A program made the translations under genes and the position numbers. From RGIG8124 sp045130665 (GTDB lineage Bacteria; Bacillota; Clostridia; Christensenellales; CAG-917), in NCBI GenBank assembly GCA_045130665.1, contig JBGUQC010000003.1, positions 186,001-250,000 of the forward strand: a stretch of 64,000 nucleotides of DNA, written 5' to 3'. The notes beneath the pieces were generated by a model. That model saw nothing but the letters and a program-made list of their open reading frames with translations. It made no database searches and was not told the DNA's origin. Below, one piece after another: positions 43,868 through 52,911 of this stretch (position 1 is the first letter of the stretch; every line of letters starts with the position of its first letter).

Positions 43868-44167
43868 ATGGCAATATTACAAATAAGAGTAGATGATGAG
43901 TTAAAAAACCAAGCAAACGCTATCTATAATGAACTAGGTATGGATATTTCAACTGCAGTTAGAATGTTTTTAAAAAGATCTGTGGTTGTAGGTGGTATTC
44001 CTTTTGATACAAGAGTTAATACCCAAGCATCTACAGTTAGTCGTGTAGTAGATGATATGCCTAATTCCTCAATGCTTTTAGAAGATTCACCAGAGATGCA
44101 AGAAGAAATCAATGATGAGATTAAGAAGGCAAGAGAAGAAAGAAGAAAAAGACTTCAAGGCAATTAA
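43868..44167 (+). CDS. RelB/DinJ family antitoxin-like protein, no adjacent toxin
   Basis: A 99-residue protein with the ribbon-helix-helix start MAILQIRVDDELKNQANAIYNELGMDISTAVRMFLKRSV typical of DinJ/RelB antitoxins. The C-terminal part is acidic then Lys/Arg-rich (EINDEIKKAREERRKR) and longer than the usual toxin-wrapping tail. GGAGG lies upstream, and a promoter with paired operator-like sites precedes it. The next base pairs hold a terminator and no toxin gene, so it is an orphan or a stand-alone regulator. Confidence 0.85.
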   Translation: MAILQIRVDDELKNQANAIYNELGMDISTAVRMFLKRSVVVGGIPFDTRVNTQASTVSRVVDDMPNSSMLLEDSPEMQEEINDEIKKAREERRKRLQGN

Positions 44168-44173
44168 CAAAAT

Positions 44174-44207
44174 AAAAGGGGACCAATAAAGGCCCCCCAT
44201 TTTTTAT
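44174..44207. terminator. Bidirectional terminator
   Basis: GGGG-A-CC/GG-CCCC stem with an AATAAA loop, an A-run before and a T-run after, between converging genes. Confidence 0.75.
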
Positions 44208-44219
44208 ATTGTTTAATTA

Positions 44220-45416
44220 TTATTTGTTGTATGAAAGATACAATTCCTTGAATGCTGGTATAGATCTTTTTATCATGTCATTGCTTACACAATAAGCAGC
44301 CCTTACATAACCCTTTGCACCGAAGTCATCACCTGGAACTAATAATAAGCCATACTCTTTTGCTCTATTAGAAAATGCTTTTGCATCGCTCTCAAGAGTC
44401 TTTATGAATAGATAGAAAGCACCATCTGGTCTTACACAGGTGTAGCCTATATCTGTTAGTGAATTGTATAGTAGGTTTCTGTTATCTTCATATGCCTTAA
44501 TGTTAGGTAAATCATTAACACAGTCTATAATTACATTCTGCCAAATAGATGGAGCACATACATATCCTAAACATCTTCCTGCTCCGCAAACTCCTGCATA
44601 AAGTAAATCCGCATCAGTGGCTTTAGGAGATACAGCAATGTATCCAATTCTTTCGCCTGGTAAGGATAAAGACTTAGAATATGAATAACAGACAATTGTA
44701 TCGTCATAGTAGTTCATAATATATGGAACCTTAATATCTCCAAATACAATCTCTCTATAAGGCTCGTCTGCAATAATGAAGATTGGATGGCCATATTCCT
44801 TTGCCTTCTTCTTAAGTAGAGAAGTTATAGAGATAATTGTTTCTTCGCTATATACAGTACCACATGGATTGTTTGGTGAATTAATAATAATAGCCTTTGT
44901 ATTAGCATTAATTGTCTTTTCAAGCTCTTCCATGTTTGGAGCAAATGTAGATTCAACGTAGCTTACAATCTTTGGAATGTTTCCAGAAGATAGGGTGAAT
45001 ACTTTGTATTCAGGGAAGAATGGAGCAAGAATAATAATCTCACTCTTTTCTGTATTTAATGCTTTAAGAGTAATACATAAAGAAGCTGCAGCACCACAGG
45101 TCATGTAGATATAATCTGGTGTCATGTTAACATTAAATCTCTTGTTTATACTGTCTGCTATAGCCTTTCTAACTCTAATATCTCCAGGAGCGGAGGTGTA
45201 TCCATGAATTAGGGTGCTATCTTCAATAGATATAAGCTTTTTTAATGTTTCTCTTACACTTTCTGGTGCAGGAACATTAGGATTACCTAATGAGTAATCA
45301 TAAACCTTGTCTGCGCCAACCTCTTGTGCACGCTTTTTGCCAAACTCGAAAAGCTCACGAATAGAACTTCTGTTTGTGCCGTAATTAACCATGTCTTTGT
45401 TGAATAATTCGCTCAT
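44220..45416 (-). CDS. Class I/II PLP-dependent aminotransferase
   Basis: A 398-residue fold-type I aminotransferase of the aspartate type. Landmarks are YDYSLGNPNVPAPE near the start, NSPNNPCGTVYS, ADEPYREIVF, and the Schiff-base Lys in YSYSKSLSLPGERIGYI. CVRPDGAFYLFIK and FGAKGYVRAAYC (substrate Arg) are near the end. The amino-acid substrate cannot be fixed. It is monocistronic on the minus strand, sharing a terminator with the antitoxin-like gene. Confidence 0.93.
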   Translation of the reverse strand: MSELFNKDMVNYGTNRSSIRELFEFGKKRAQEVGADKVYDYSLGNPNVPAPESVRETLKKLISIEDSTLIHGYTSAPGDIRVRKAIADSINKRFNVNMTPDYIYMTCGAAASLCITLKALNTEKSEIIILAPFFPEYKVFTLSSGNIPKIVSYVESTFAPNMEELEKTINANTKAIIINSPNNPCGTVYSEETIISITSLLKKKAKEYGHPIFIIADEPYREIVFGDIKVPYIMNYYDDTIVCYSYSKSLSLPGERIGYIAVSPKATDADLLYAGVCGAGRCLGYVCAPSIWQNVIIDCVNDLPNIKAYEDNRNLLYNSLTDIGYTCVRPDGAFYLFIKTLESDAKAFSNRAKEYGLLLVPGDDFGAKGYVRAAYCVSNDMIKRSIPAFKELYLSYNK

Positions 45417-45549
45417 ATGTACCTCGTAAAAATGTACTATTGATTATTATATAACAAATAAATATTATTTTTCTACAATAATGTATATATTTTGCCAAAG
45501 TAAGATAATAGATATATAATATTTATATTAAAAGCAAAGAAGGGCAGTT

Positions 45550-47784
45550 ATGAAGAAAGCGTTTCCAATTATTTTAATAGTAATGTTAGTTATTCTCATG
45601 GTATCTCTAACAGGCTGTAATATGATTACAGGTTTATTAAATGATATTACAAATAGCATTCCAGATTCAGGAGATAAAAGTGGAGATGATAGCGGCAGTG
45701 GTGAAAGCGGAAAGCCAGACTATTCCAATCATGGTAACTTTAGTGGCACAACATATTATTTCTATTTATCCGCACCAGAAGTCAATGTCATAGAAGGCTT
45801 TACATTCACAGTTGAATATACGAGATCTACCGAACCAAACTTAGGATATTGTGAACCAGATCCAGATGTGCACCAAATACCACAAGGTTGGGTAATTGAG
45901 GATGAGACAATTGCAACATATGAAATTGTGGATAAATATAAATGTGTAATAACCGGTCTTAAAGAAGGTACAACATATATCCATGCAAGATTAGATAAGA
46001 GTGCAGATAAAGTTAGAACAGATGATTATAAAATCACTGTTATTAAGAAAGTTCCAACAAAGTTGGAAATTAGCAAGAATAAGACAATCTATATGGAAGG
46101 AGACTCCTTTAATTCCAACTTTACTCTAACTGCAACATTTAACAATAATGATGAATTAAAAGAAGTTGTAACACCAACTAGTGTAGATACAAGTGCTGTA
46201 GACTTTGATACAAAGGGAACATACCCAGTTAAGGTTACATATACATGGAATGGTATAACTCTTGAAAAATCATATAATATTCAAATTGTAGATGCATCTT
46301 CTGCTGTATATACAGCAAAGTATTTAGATTATACATATGTAGATTATTATAAGCATCAATGGGCAACCAATTTGACAACAGCATATACACCTACAAGTGG
46401 AACTGTTAAATACTTAGTAATTCCAGCCTGGTTTGAAGATTCTGGCAAGTTCTTTGGGGAAAACGCTGCAGATAAGACAAATCTTAGAAATAAGCTTTAT
46501 TCAGCTTTCTTTGGCTCCAAAAATACAACTAATGGCAAGAATTCAGTCAAATCATATTATGAAGAATTATCTGATGGTGCTCTAACTATTGAAGGTACTG
46601 TTTCAGATGTTTGTTATGAACCAGGTAGATTATCTACATATTATGATGCTGATGGAAAAACAAGAACAATATGTGGGGAAGCAGTAAACTGGTACTTTAG
46701 CACACACCCAAGTGAAAATAAATCAGACTACGACTCAGATGATAATGGAACATTAGATGCAATTGCCGTTGTATATTGTGCTCCAGATAAGCAACAAATA
46801 AAGACATGGCTTGAAACTCATCCATTAGACCCATTAAAGGATGATTATAACCAAAGTACATTATGGTCTATGGTTATGAGAGGTGGAATGGGCTCCGGTT
46901 CAGCAGATCCTGCAAATCCAAACCTAGAATCTTGTATGTGGGCAACAGCTTATGATGTTCTCCAAAAATATAATGGAGAAGATATTGAATCTAAAACATA
47001 TTTACATGAAACAGGACATATGTTTGGACTCGAAGACTATTATGACACATGCTCTACTTACTCACCAACTGGTTCTCGTATAATGATGGATAGCAATAGA
47101 GGATCTCAAGACCCATATTCAGCTCTAGCTTTAGGTTGGGGAAAGGCAATTATTCCAGAAACATCTGCAACTGTAGAATTAAAGGATTTCCAAAGCAGCA
47201 GAGAAATGTTAATTCTTCACCCAGAATCAGATCAATGCAATTCACCTTTTGATGAATATATAATTATAGAATTATATACTCCTAATGGTCTTAACCAATT
47301 TGATGCTGAAGCAAGTCCATCTTATGAGCCAACTAATGTTGGTATTAGAATTTGGCATATAGATGCAAGATTGGTAAAACAATTAGCAAGGGATGAATAT
47401 GATTATTCTGCATTATATACTGAGCCATCATCTCTAGATACGAATTATTATACACATCGCTATGACAATACACGTGGAGATACAACAGATCCATTAGCCG
47501 CAGAGAATGATGATTATTACTTAATCTATTATGTAAGAAATATGAACACTGGTTCTAAGGGATATAGCATGAAAAAGGATGAAACTGATTATATCATTAG
47601 AAATGAAACAATGTTCTATGCAGGAGATTCATTCACAATTGAAGATTATGCATCTCAATTTGCTAATGGCGCACAAGGCAAATTAAATAGTGGTTTGACT
47701 TTAGGTTGGTCTATCTATATTGAAGGTATTGAAGAAACATCCACAGGTGTTTGGACAGCAACAATCCAAGTTATCAAAGCATAA
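45550..47784 (+). CDS. M6-type zinc metalloprotease lipoprotein
   Basis: A 744-residue extracellular protease. The lipobox SLTGC (Cys23) is followed by a Gly/Ser/Asp linker. A bacterial Ig-like domain (about 165-250; TKLEISKNKTIYMEGDSF...YPVKVTYTWNG) precedes the catalytic domain. The zinc motif is HETGHMFGLEDYYD, with HExxH at 486-490 and the third ligand in the following GLEDYYD, as in immune inhibitor A-like M6 peptidases. The C-terminal part is beta-rich. It has its own promoter region and terminator. Confidence 0.88.
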   Translation: MKKAFPIILIVMLVILMVSLTGCNMITGLLNDITNSIPDSGDKSGDDSGSGESGKPDYSNHGNFSGTTYYFYLSAPEVNVIEGFTFTVEYTRSTEPNLGYCEPDPDVHQIPQGWVIEDETIATYEIVDKYKCVITGLKEGTTYIHARLDKSADKVRTDDYKITVIKKVPTKLEISKNKTIYMEGDSFNSNFTLTATFNNNDELKEVVTPTSVDTSAVDFDTKGTYPVKVTYTWNGITLEKSYNIQIVDASSAVYTAKYLDYTYVDYYKHQWATNLTTAYTPTSGTVKYLVIPAWFEDSGKFFGENAADKTNLRNKLYSAFFGSKNTTNGKNSVKSYYEELSDGALTIEGTVSDVCYEPGRLSTYYDADGKTRTICGEAVNWYFSTHPSENKSDYDSDDNGTLDAIAVVYCAPDKQQIKTWLETHPLDPLKDDYNQSTLWSMVMRGGMGSGSADPANPNLESCMWATAYDVLQKYNGEDIESKTYLHETGHMFGLEDYYDTCSTYSPTGSRIMMDSNRGSQDPYSALALGWGKAIIPETSATVELKDFQSSREMLILHPESDQCNSPFDEYIIIELYTPNGLNQFDAEASPSYEPTNVGIRIWHIDARLVKQLARDEYDYSALYTEPSSLDTNYYTHRYDNTRGDTTDPLAAENDDYYLIYYVRNMNTGSKGYSMKKDETDYIIRNETMFYAGDSFTIEDYASQFANGAQGKLNSGLTLGWSIYIEGIEETSTGVWTATIQVIKA

Positions 47785-47799
47785 TAATTATTTTAAAAA

Positions 47800-47836
47800 A
47801 GAAAATCCCCCATTAATTTGGGGGACTTTTTTTATT
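47800..47836. terminator. Bidirectional terminator
   Basis: TCCCCC/GGGGGA stem with an 8-base loop and a run of T, between the M6 protease and the sensor kinase genes, which converge. Confidence 0.85.
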
Positions 47837-47846
47837 GTTTTTATGT

Positions 47847-49214
47847 CTATAACATAAAGATTGCAGTCACAACAAAGATATCATCTCTGCGTTCAAACGA
47901 TGCATCTCCACCATGATTTTGTGCAATGGTTTTAATACTCTTTGTACCAAAGCCGTGATATCCGTTGTCTCCCTTTGTTGTCTCAGGAAGTCCATTGCCA
48001 CGGAACTTCAACTCTGTTTCGCAGTAGTTTTCTATTCTAATAGTGAAGATACTGCCATTTTGTGCAGATGAGATTCTAATGAATCTCTTTTCTTCGTCTA
48101 CAGTCATAAGATATTCAACAGCATTATCTATTGCATTGCCAAAGAATGAATTAATTTCTTGCATAGACATAAAGGATAATGCCTCGCCATCTAACATAAC
48201 TGTTAATTGTATCTTTTGTGCATCACAAATAAGAGATTTTTGCGTAAGCAAAGTATCTAATGTTTCGTTTCCTGTTTTAACTTGAGCATCGAAAATGGAA
48301 ATAGCTTTTTGTGTTTCTTCAATAAATTCGTTATCTAAGTTTTGGCCTTCGAGCATAGAACGTAATTGATGCTTCATGTCATGGCACTTTAAGTTAATAA
48401 GTTCCATATTCTTTTCTTGCAGTTCAACTTTTTCTTTGTAACTATCATAGAAAGCTTTTTCTGCTTCTTTTTCTTGTGTTGTATGAGCCCAAACAAGAAT
48501 GAAACGCAGTGAGAATATAATAATGATATAAAGAAGTGCAACTATACCATTAAATGTATAAGAAACTGCTTCAATTGTTGAACCATTATAGCTGGTATTG
48601 AAAAGATTAGAACCCTGAATGCCTGCCGTTATAAAAGTAAATAAAATGAACATGACAACAATGGATTTGCTGATATTTTTGTCCACACTCTTTGCAGTTT
48701 TTGCAAATGCTCGTGCGCATGTGAAGAACAAAACAAAGAAAACAACTGCATGAACAATGAAAAATAATGCTTGGCTTAAAGGATCGTAATCATTATAAAC
48801 CATCATAAAAATACTTTCTTTATTTAGGACTTTAATTAGCATTTCATATATATTGTTTCCAAGTCCGTTGCCTGCGTAACCCATAATAGTTGCAAAGAGA
48901 ATAAGACTAGGCTTTTCTTTAAAGCAAACGAACAATGTTCCCATTCCAAGTAAAAGAGAAAGCACATTGGATGCCATACGAATAAGTTCTACATTTCTAA
49001 GACTTGTTTCTATTCCATGTGTAAAACCATAGAACAATCCATAAGCCATGCCATTTGTAATACTACCCATAACTATAATGGAGGAAATAAGACGAAGTAT
49101 AAATAGTTTTCTGCGTTTAAATGAATAGGAAAACATTCCACAGTAAATGATAACGCCTAGTGCGCTTGTCATAAACATTGTTAAAAGAAACATATATAGT
49201 GTTCTATTTTCCAT
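47847..49214 (-). CDS. AgrC-type sensor histidine kinase
   Basis: A 455-residue membrane kinase. Residues 1-245 hold about six to seven helices, as in peptide-sensing HPK10 kinases. A coiled coil leads to the phospho-acceptor region LKCHDMKHQLRSM (His278). The ATP-binding domain has the N box FFGNAIDNAVEYL and a short GxGxG-like GNGLPETTKGDNGYHGFGTKSI. It begins one base after the response regulator stop, so they are coexpressed. No AgrB/AgrD-like pair is beside it, so the signal is unknown. Confidence 0.92.
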   Translation of the reverse strand: MENRTLYMFLLTMFMTSALGVIIYCGMFSYSFKRRKLFILRLISSIIVMGSITNGMAYGLFYGFTHGIETSLRNVELIRMASNVLSLLLGMGTLFVCFKEKPSLILFATIMGYAGNGLGNNIYEMLIKVLNKESIFMMVYNDYDPLSQALFFIVHAVVFFVLFFTCARAFAKTAKSVDKNISKSIVVMFILFTFITAGIQGSNLFNTSYNGSTIEAVSYTFNGIVALLYIIIIFSLRFILVWAHTTQEKEAEKAFYDSYKEKVELQEKNMELINLKCHDMKHQLRSMLEGQNLDNEFIEETQKAISIFDAQVKTGNETLDTLLTQKSLICDAQKIQLTVMLDGEALSFMSMQEINSFFGNAIDNAVEYLMTVDEEKRFIRISSAQNGSIFTIRIENYCETELKFRGNGLPETTKGDNGYHGFGTKSIKTIAQNHGGDASFERRDDIFVVTAIFML

Positions 49215-49215
49215 C

Positions 49216-49920
49216 CTATCTCCTTTCGCTCATAAACTTTAACAAACTTTGCATGAATGCAACTTTCTTGTTACGAGATATTGGTAAATGTGTATCTCCA
49301 ACATATACGTCATTGTCTTGAACTTTTTTAACTTGTGCAAGATTTACTATAAACCCACTATTACAACGGACAAATCTATCACTTGGTAATCTCTTTTCTT
49401 CATCAGATAATGTACCAAAGAAACTGATCTCGCTTGTTACAGTGTGGTAATAAACATAATGATTTAACATTTCTATATAATATATATCATTAATATTTAC
49501 ATTGAATGTGCCTTGTGCAGTTGAAAGAGTTAATTGCTCTTCTTTTTTTGTAGATCTACGACAGACTCTTTCCATCATTGTAGAGAATGAGATATAACTC
49601 ACAGGCTTAACAAGGAAGTCCATTGCTTCAACTTCATAGCCCTTTAAAGCATACTGCTTTAAGTCTGTAATAAATACTAGTGGTACATATGGATCTACTT
49701 TACGTAATAAACCTGCAGCTTCCATACCATTCATTAAAGGCATTTCAATATCCATGAAAACTACATCATAAATAGGTTTATAATTTTCAATAAAAAAGAG
49801 ACCATTTTTGAAAACGGTATATTTACATTCTATACCTTTGTCATTCTGTAAACGTGCAATGTGATTTTCTAGGTTTTGAACACAATCGTCTCTATCTTCA
49901 ACTATTGCAATTTCAAGCAT
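49216..49920 (-). CDS. LytTR family response regulator (AgrA-like)
   Basis: A 234-residue regulator. The receiver has acidic residues at 9-12 and phospho-Asp57 in FMDIEMPLMNG; the switch Lys is in DFLVKPVSYISF. The C-terminal LytTR domain (about 135-232) has ISFFGTLSDEEKRLPSDRFVRCNSGFIVNLAQVKKV and LPISRNKK, which contact direct repeats in the major groove. The kinase gene follows directly. An AgrA-like repeat pair lies 83-114 bases upstream, between this gene and the divergent epimerase operon. Confidence 0.95.
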   Translation of the reverse strand: MLEIAIVEDRDDCVQNLENHIARLQNDKGIECKYTVFKNGLFFIENYKPIYDVVFMDIEMPLMNGMEAAGLLRKVDPYVPLVFITDLKQYALKGYEVEAMDFLVKPVSYISFSTMMERVCRRSTKKEEQLTLSTAQGTFNVNINDIYYIEMLNHYVYYHTVTSEISFFGTLSDEEKRLPSDRFVRCNSGFIVNLAQVKKVQDNDVYVGDTHLPISRNKKVAFMQSLLKFMSERR

Positions 49921-50002
49921 TTTAGATCTCCTAATATCTATATAACAAAATTATATTTTATTAGTTATTTAGTGTCAACATGCCAATTTTTCTTGCTGTC
50001 AA

Positions 50003-50034
50003 TACAGGTTAAGTAAAAAAACATACAGATTAAG
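50003..50034 (+). promoter_or_regulatory. LytTR/AgrA-like operator (two direct repeats)
   Basis: TACAGGTTAAG (50003-50013) and TACAGATTAAG (50024-50034) are direct repeats 21 bases apart. This is the arrangement and near the core (CAGNTTAAG) known for AgrA and other LytTR regulators. A weak promoter follows (TATTTA at 50044, 17-base spacer, TATATT at 50067). The second repeat ends 9 bases before its -35 box, a position suited to activation of the epimerase operon. Confidence 0.7.
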
Positions 50035-50139
50035 AGAAACACCTATTTACTATCCTTTTTTTAGTTTATATTGCAATTGCGAACGACAAATAGGGGTTGT
50101 TCGAAACGAAAAACGATAGAAATTAGGAGATATATAAAA

Positions 50140-51705
50140 ATGACAAACATAAATGAAAATAGAATTATCACAGTCGCAATGACAGGTGCAAGTGGAAATA
50201 TGGGACAAGCAGTTGTAAGAGAAACAATGACTCTCCCATATGTTAAATTAAAATTATTATTTGTAGAAGGTAAGCGCGAGCGTAACCTTATGAAGAAATG
50301 GCAAAAAGAATATGGAGATAGAATTGAGATATTCTTCGGAAACATGAAGTACGAAAGAGATTGTCTCAAACTTGTTAAGGATACAGATTATGTTGTAAAC
50401 ATGGCTGCAATTATTCCACCATATGCAGATAGATATCCAGATTTAGCAAGAGATGTAAACGTTACAGGTGTAAAGAACATCGTAACAGCTATTGAAGCAC
50501 AACCGGTACAACCAAAGTTAATCCACATTTCAACTGTTGCAATTTATGGTAACAGAGATTTCAATCATCCATGGGGAAGAGTTGGTGATCCATTACTCCC
50601 AAGTGCATATGACGAATATGGTACAGGAAAACTTATTGGTGAAAGATTTGTTTTAGATAGTGATGTACATACATGGGCAATCTTACGTCAAACTGGTATC
50701 TTATATGACAAGCTCTTAATGTCAAATATTTCAGATGGATTAATGTTCCATACATGTTTCAACGTTCCAATTGAATGGGCAACAGATCATGATAGTGGTG
50801 TTTTAATTAGAAACATCATTAGAAAAGATTATCTTAATGATAACGAAGGTTTCTGGAAGAGAGTTTATAACATCGGTGGTGGCGAAGGATATCGTACAAC
50901 AGGTTATGAAACATTCGATATGGGATTTGGAATGATTGGTGGAAGCGTTGAATCATTCATGCGTCCAAATTGGCAAGCAACACGTAACTTTCACTGCATG
51001 TGGTTCAGTGATAGTGATGAATTAGAAAATAGATTCCACTTCCAAAGCAAATCTAAAGAAGAATTCTGGGCAGATGTAAAACATAAGAATTGGTATTTTG
51101 CTTTAGCAAAGATCTTACCAGCATCAGCAATTCAATCTTTGGTTATCAAACCATTATTAAGAAATAAAAATGCTCCATATAGATGGGTAAAGGAAGAAAA
51201 CGAAGGCCGCATCAATGCATTCTTTGGCGGAAAAGAAGAATGGGAAGCACTCGGAGAAGACTGGAGCAATTTCAATGTCTGGAACAAGAATGAAATTAAA
51301 GGACATGATTATAATAAAGAAATAAATATTGCTTATGCAAATAAATGCAAATTATCTCATGGATATGATGAGAGCAAACCAGAAAGTGAATTAACACTTG
51401 AAGATCTACAAGAAGCAGCAAGATTCCGTGGCGGAAAATGTTTAGCAACAGAATTCACTAAGGGAGATTGGTACACAAAGGTAGAATGGGAATGTGCTGA
51501 GGGACATAGATTTAAAGCATCTCCATACACAGTATTAAAAGCAGGACACTGGTGCCCACATTGTATTCAAGAAAGTTATTGGAACTTTGACCTTCTCGCA
51601 AAGAAAAATCCTTTCTATGCACAAGTATGGTACGACACACATGATGAATCAGAAAAAGCCGTATATTACATCAACTCAAAAGGTTTGTCATTGATGGCAG
51701 CATAA
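50140..51705 (+). CDS. NAD-dependent epimerase/dehydratase (extended SDR) with zinc-binding tail
   Basis: A 521-residue protein. Residues 8-260 form an extended short-chain dehydrogenase: MTGASGNMGQ nucleotide loop, VVNMAAIIPP, and the YGTGK (YxxxK) catalytic pair. The last 90 residues hold a zinc-finger-like module: GGKC, WECAEGH and CPHC in GHWCPHCIQESYW. This tail is unusual for the family. I start at the Met with AGGAGA upstream; the frame is open 23 codons more. Substrate unknown. It is the first gene of a pair with an EFR1 protein and lies behind the LytTR operator. Confidence 0.82.
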   Translation: MTNINENRIITVAMTGASGNMGQAVVRETMTLPYVKLKLLFVEGKRERNLMKKWQKEYGDRIEIFFGNMKYERDCLKLVKDTDYVVNMAAIIPPYADRYPDLARDVNVTGVKNIVTAIEAQPVQPKLIHISTVAIYGNRDFNHPWGRVGDPLLPSAYDEYGTGKLIGERFVLDSDVHTWAILRQTGILYDKLLMSNISDGLMFHTCFNVPIEWATDHDSGVLIRNIIRKDYLNDNEGFWKRVYNIGGGEGYRTTGYETFDMGFGMIGGSVESFMRPNWQATRNFHCMWFSDSDELENRFHFQSKSKEEFWADVKHKNWYFALAKILPASAIQSLVIKPLLRNKNAPYRWVKEENEGRINAFFGGKEEWEALGEDWSNFNVWNKNEIKGHDYNKEINIAYANKCKLSHGYDESKPESELTLEDLQEAARFRGGKCLATEFTKGDWYTKVEWECAEGHRFKASPYTVLKAGHWCPHCIQESYWNFDLLAKKNPFYAQVWYDTHDESEKAVYYINSKGLSLMAA

Positions 51706-51741
51706 CGAAGGATGAAAAAGAAAACAGTGGAGGAAAGAACA

Positions 51742-52572
51742 ATGAAAAATGTAGATATATATGTATTTAGTGCAACAGGTAACACACTAAAGTGTGCAGA
51801 AGAATTAAGAAAGAATTTAGTAGAACTTGGAGCAGAAGCTCAAATAAAGAAAATAGAGAACGGAACAGAACAAGTAGAAAACGTAGGAGATACAATAGTT
51901 ATTTGTTATCCAGTACACGGATTCAACGCACCAACAAATGTAATCAACTTCAGCAAACTATTACCATTATCTAACGCAGAAGCTTACATTCTAAAGACAT
52001 CTGGCGAACCTTTATCAATAAATGACGACTCTTCATTAAAGATTGTAAAGAACTTAAAGAAAAAGGGTTATGCATACAAAGGAGAATTCCATTTCGTAAT
52101 GCCATACAACATGATCTTCCGTCATACAGACGAAATGGCAGCAAAGATGTATCAAACAGCAAAAGAGCGTATGCCAGCAACTGCAGAAATCGTGTTTAAC
52201 GGAGAGGAGCATATTAAGAAGATACCAGTAAAGGCAAAACTAGTTCGTGGTGTAGTAAGTATTGAACACTGGGGTGCACGTTTTAATGGCAGATTCTTTA
52301 AGGTAAATACAGATAAATGTGTTAAATGTATGAAATGTGTCAATAACTGCCCAACAAAGAACATTACATATGAAGATGGCAAGTTCCAGTTTGGTAACCA
52401 ATGTCTCCTTTGCACTCGTTGTTCATTCAATTGTCCAGTAGATGCATTCAAGATTGGTATCATGGACTTCATGAGAGTAAACGGTAAGTACAATTTCAAT
52501 GCAGATGCAGAGCAAGCACAAATTGGTAAATACTGCCACAAATCATATACAAAATATTTCGCAGAAAACTAA
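51742..52572 (+). CDS. EFR1-type flavodoxin-ferredoxin fusion
   Basis: A 276-residue electron carrier. The N-terminal flavodoxin domain (about 1-150) starts VDIYVFSATGNTLKCAEEL, with the FMN-phosphate loop SATGNT. The C-terminal part holds two [4Fe-4S] sites: CVKCMKCVNNCPTKNI and CLLCTRCSFNCPVDAF. GGAGG lies 8 bases before the Met I chose; an earlier ATG at 51712 has no such site. It probably supplies electrons to the epimerase-like protein or a linked reductase. Confidence 0.92.
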   Translation: MKNVDIYVFSATGNTLKCAEELRKNLVELGAEAQIKKIENGTEQVENVGDTIVICYPVHGFNAPTNVINFSKLLPLSNAEAYILKTSGEPLSINDDSSLKIVKNLKKKGYAYKGEFHFVMPYNMIFRHTDEMAAKMYQTAKERMPATAEIVFNGEEHIKKIPVKAKLVRGVVSIEHWGARFNGRFFKVNTDKCVKCMKCVNNCPTKNITYEDGKFQFGNQCLLCTRCSFNCPVDAFKIGIMDFMRVNGKYNFNADAEQAQIGKYCHKSYTKYFAEN

Positions 52573-52599
52573 AAGTTTTATATATCTCAAAACCCTATA

Positions 52600-52634
52600 A
52601 AAAATGGACACCAAATTAAGGTGTCCGTTTTTCT
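52600..52634 (+). terminator. Terminator of the epimerase-EFR1 operon
   Basis: GGACACC/GGTGTCC stem with a 7-base loop, followed by GTTTTTC. Confidence 0.85.
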
Positions 52635-52644
52635 TTGCCGTATC

Positions 52645-52735
52645 TGGCGGAGGAACAGGGATTTGAACCCTGGCTAGCTTTTACACTACTACTCCCTTAG
52701 CAGGGGAGCCCCTTCGGCCTCTTGGGTATTCCTCC
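52645..52735 (-). tRNA. tRNA-Ser (anticodon GCT), CCA encoded
   Basis: Type II tRNA with a long variable arm. On the minus strand: acceptor GGAGGAA/TTCCTCC, D arm with AAGAGGCCGAAGGGGCT, anticodon stem CTCCC/GGGAG around CTGCTAA (anticodon GCT), variable arm, T arm CAGGG/CCCTG around TTCAAAT, then G and CCA. Confidence 0.97.
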
Positions 52736-52765
52736 ATGCCAAACTAGCGCTATTACGTGAAAATC

Positions 52766-52794
52766 ATAATAACACATGAACTTTTCGTTGTCAA
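52766..52794 (-). promoter_or_regulatory. Promoter of tRNA-Ser
   Basis: Minus-strand TTGACA, 17-base spacer, TATTAT, about 30 bases before the tRNA. Confidence 0.65.
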
Positions 52795-52851
52795 TTGCAT
52801 TTGTGTTTGCCTAGATAAAATATATTATATTCATAATATGCATTTATTTCT

Positions 52852-52879
52852 TTACAAAATAATAACCCTGCAATATAAT
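52852..52879 (+). promoter_or_regulatory. Promoter of the ArsB-type permease gene
   Basis: TTTACA, a spacer of about 16 bases, TATAAT, about 33 bases before the ATG. Confidence 0.5.
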
Positions 52880-52911
52880 CAACTACGATTTTAAAAATAG
52901 GGATAAAATTT

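Noticed and set aside
50071..50139. Extra 23 residues at the start of the epimerase, or a separate peptide gene
   Set aside because: The Met at 50140 has a good AGGAGA site. The upstream codons lie over the promoter and leader hairpin and do not look like a signal peptide or an AgrD-type pheromone.
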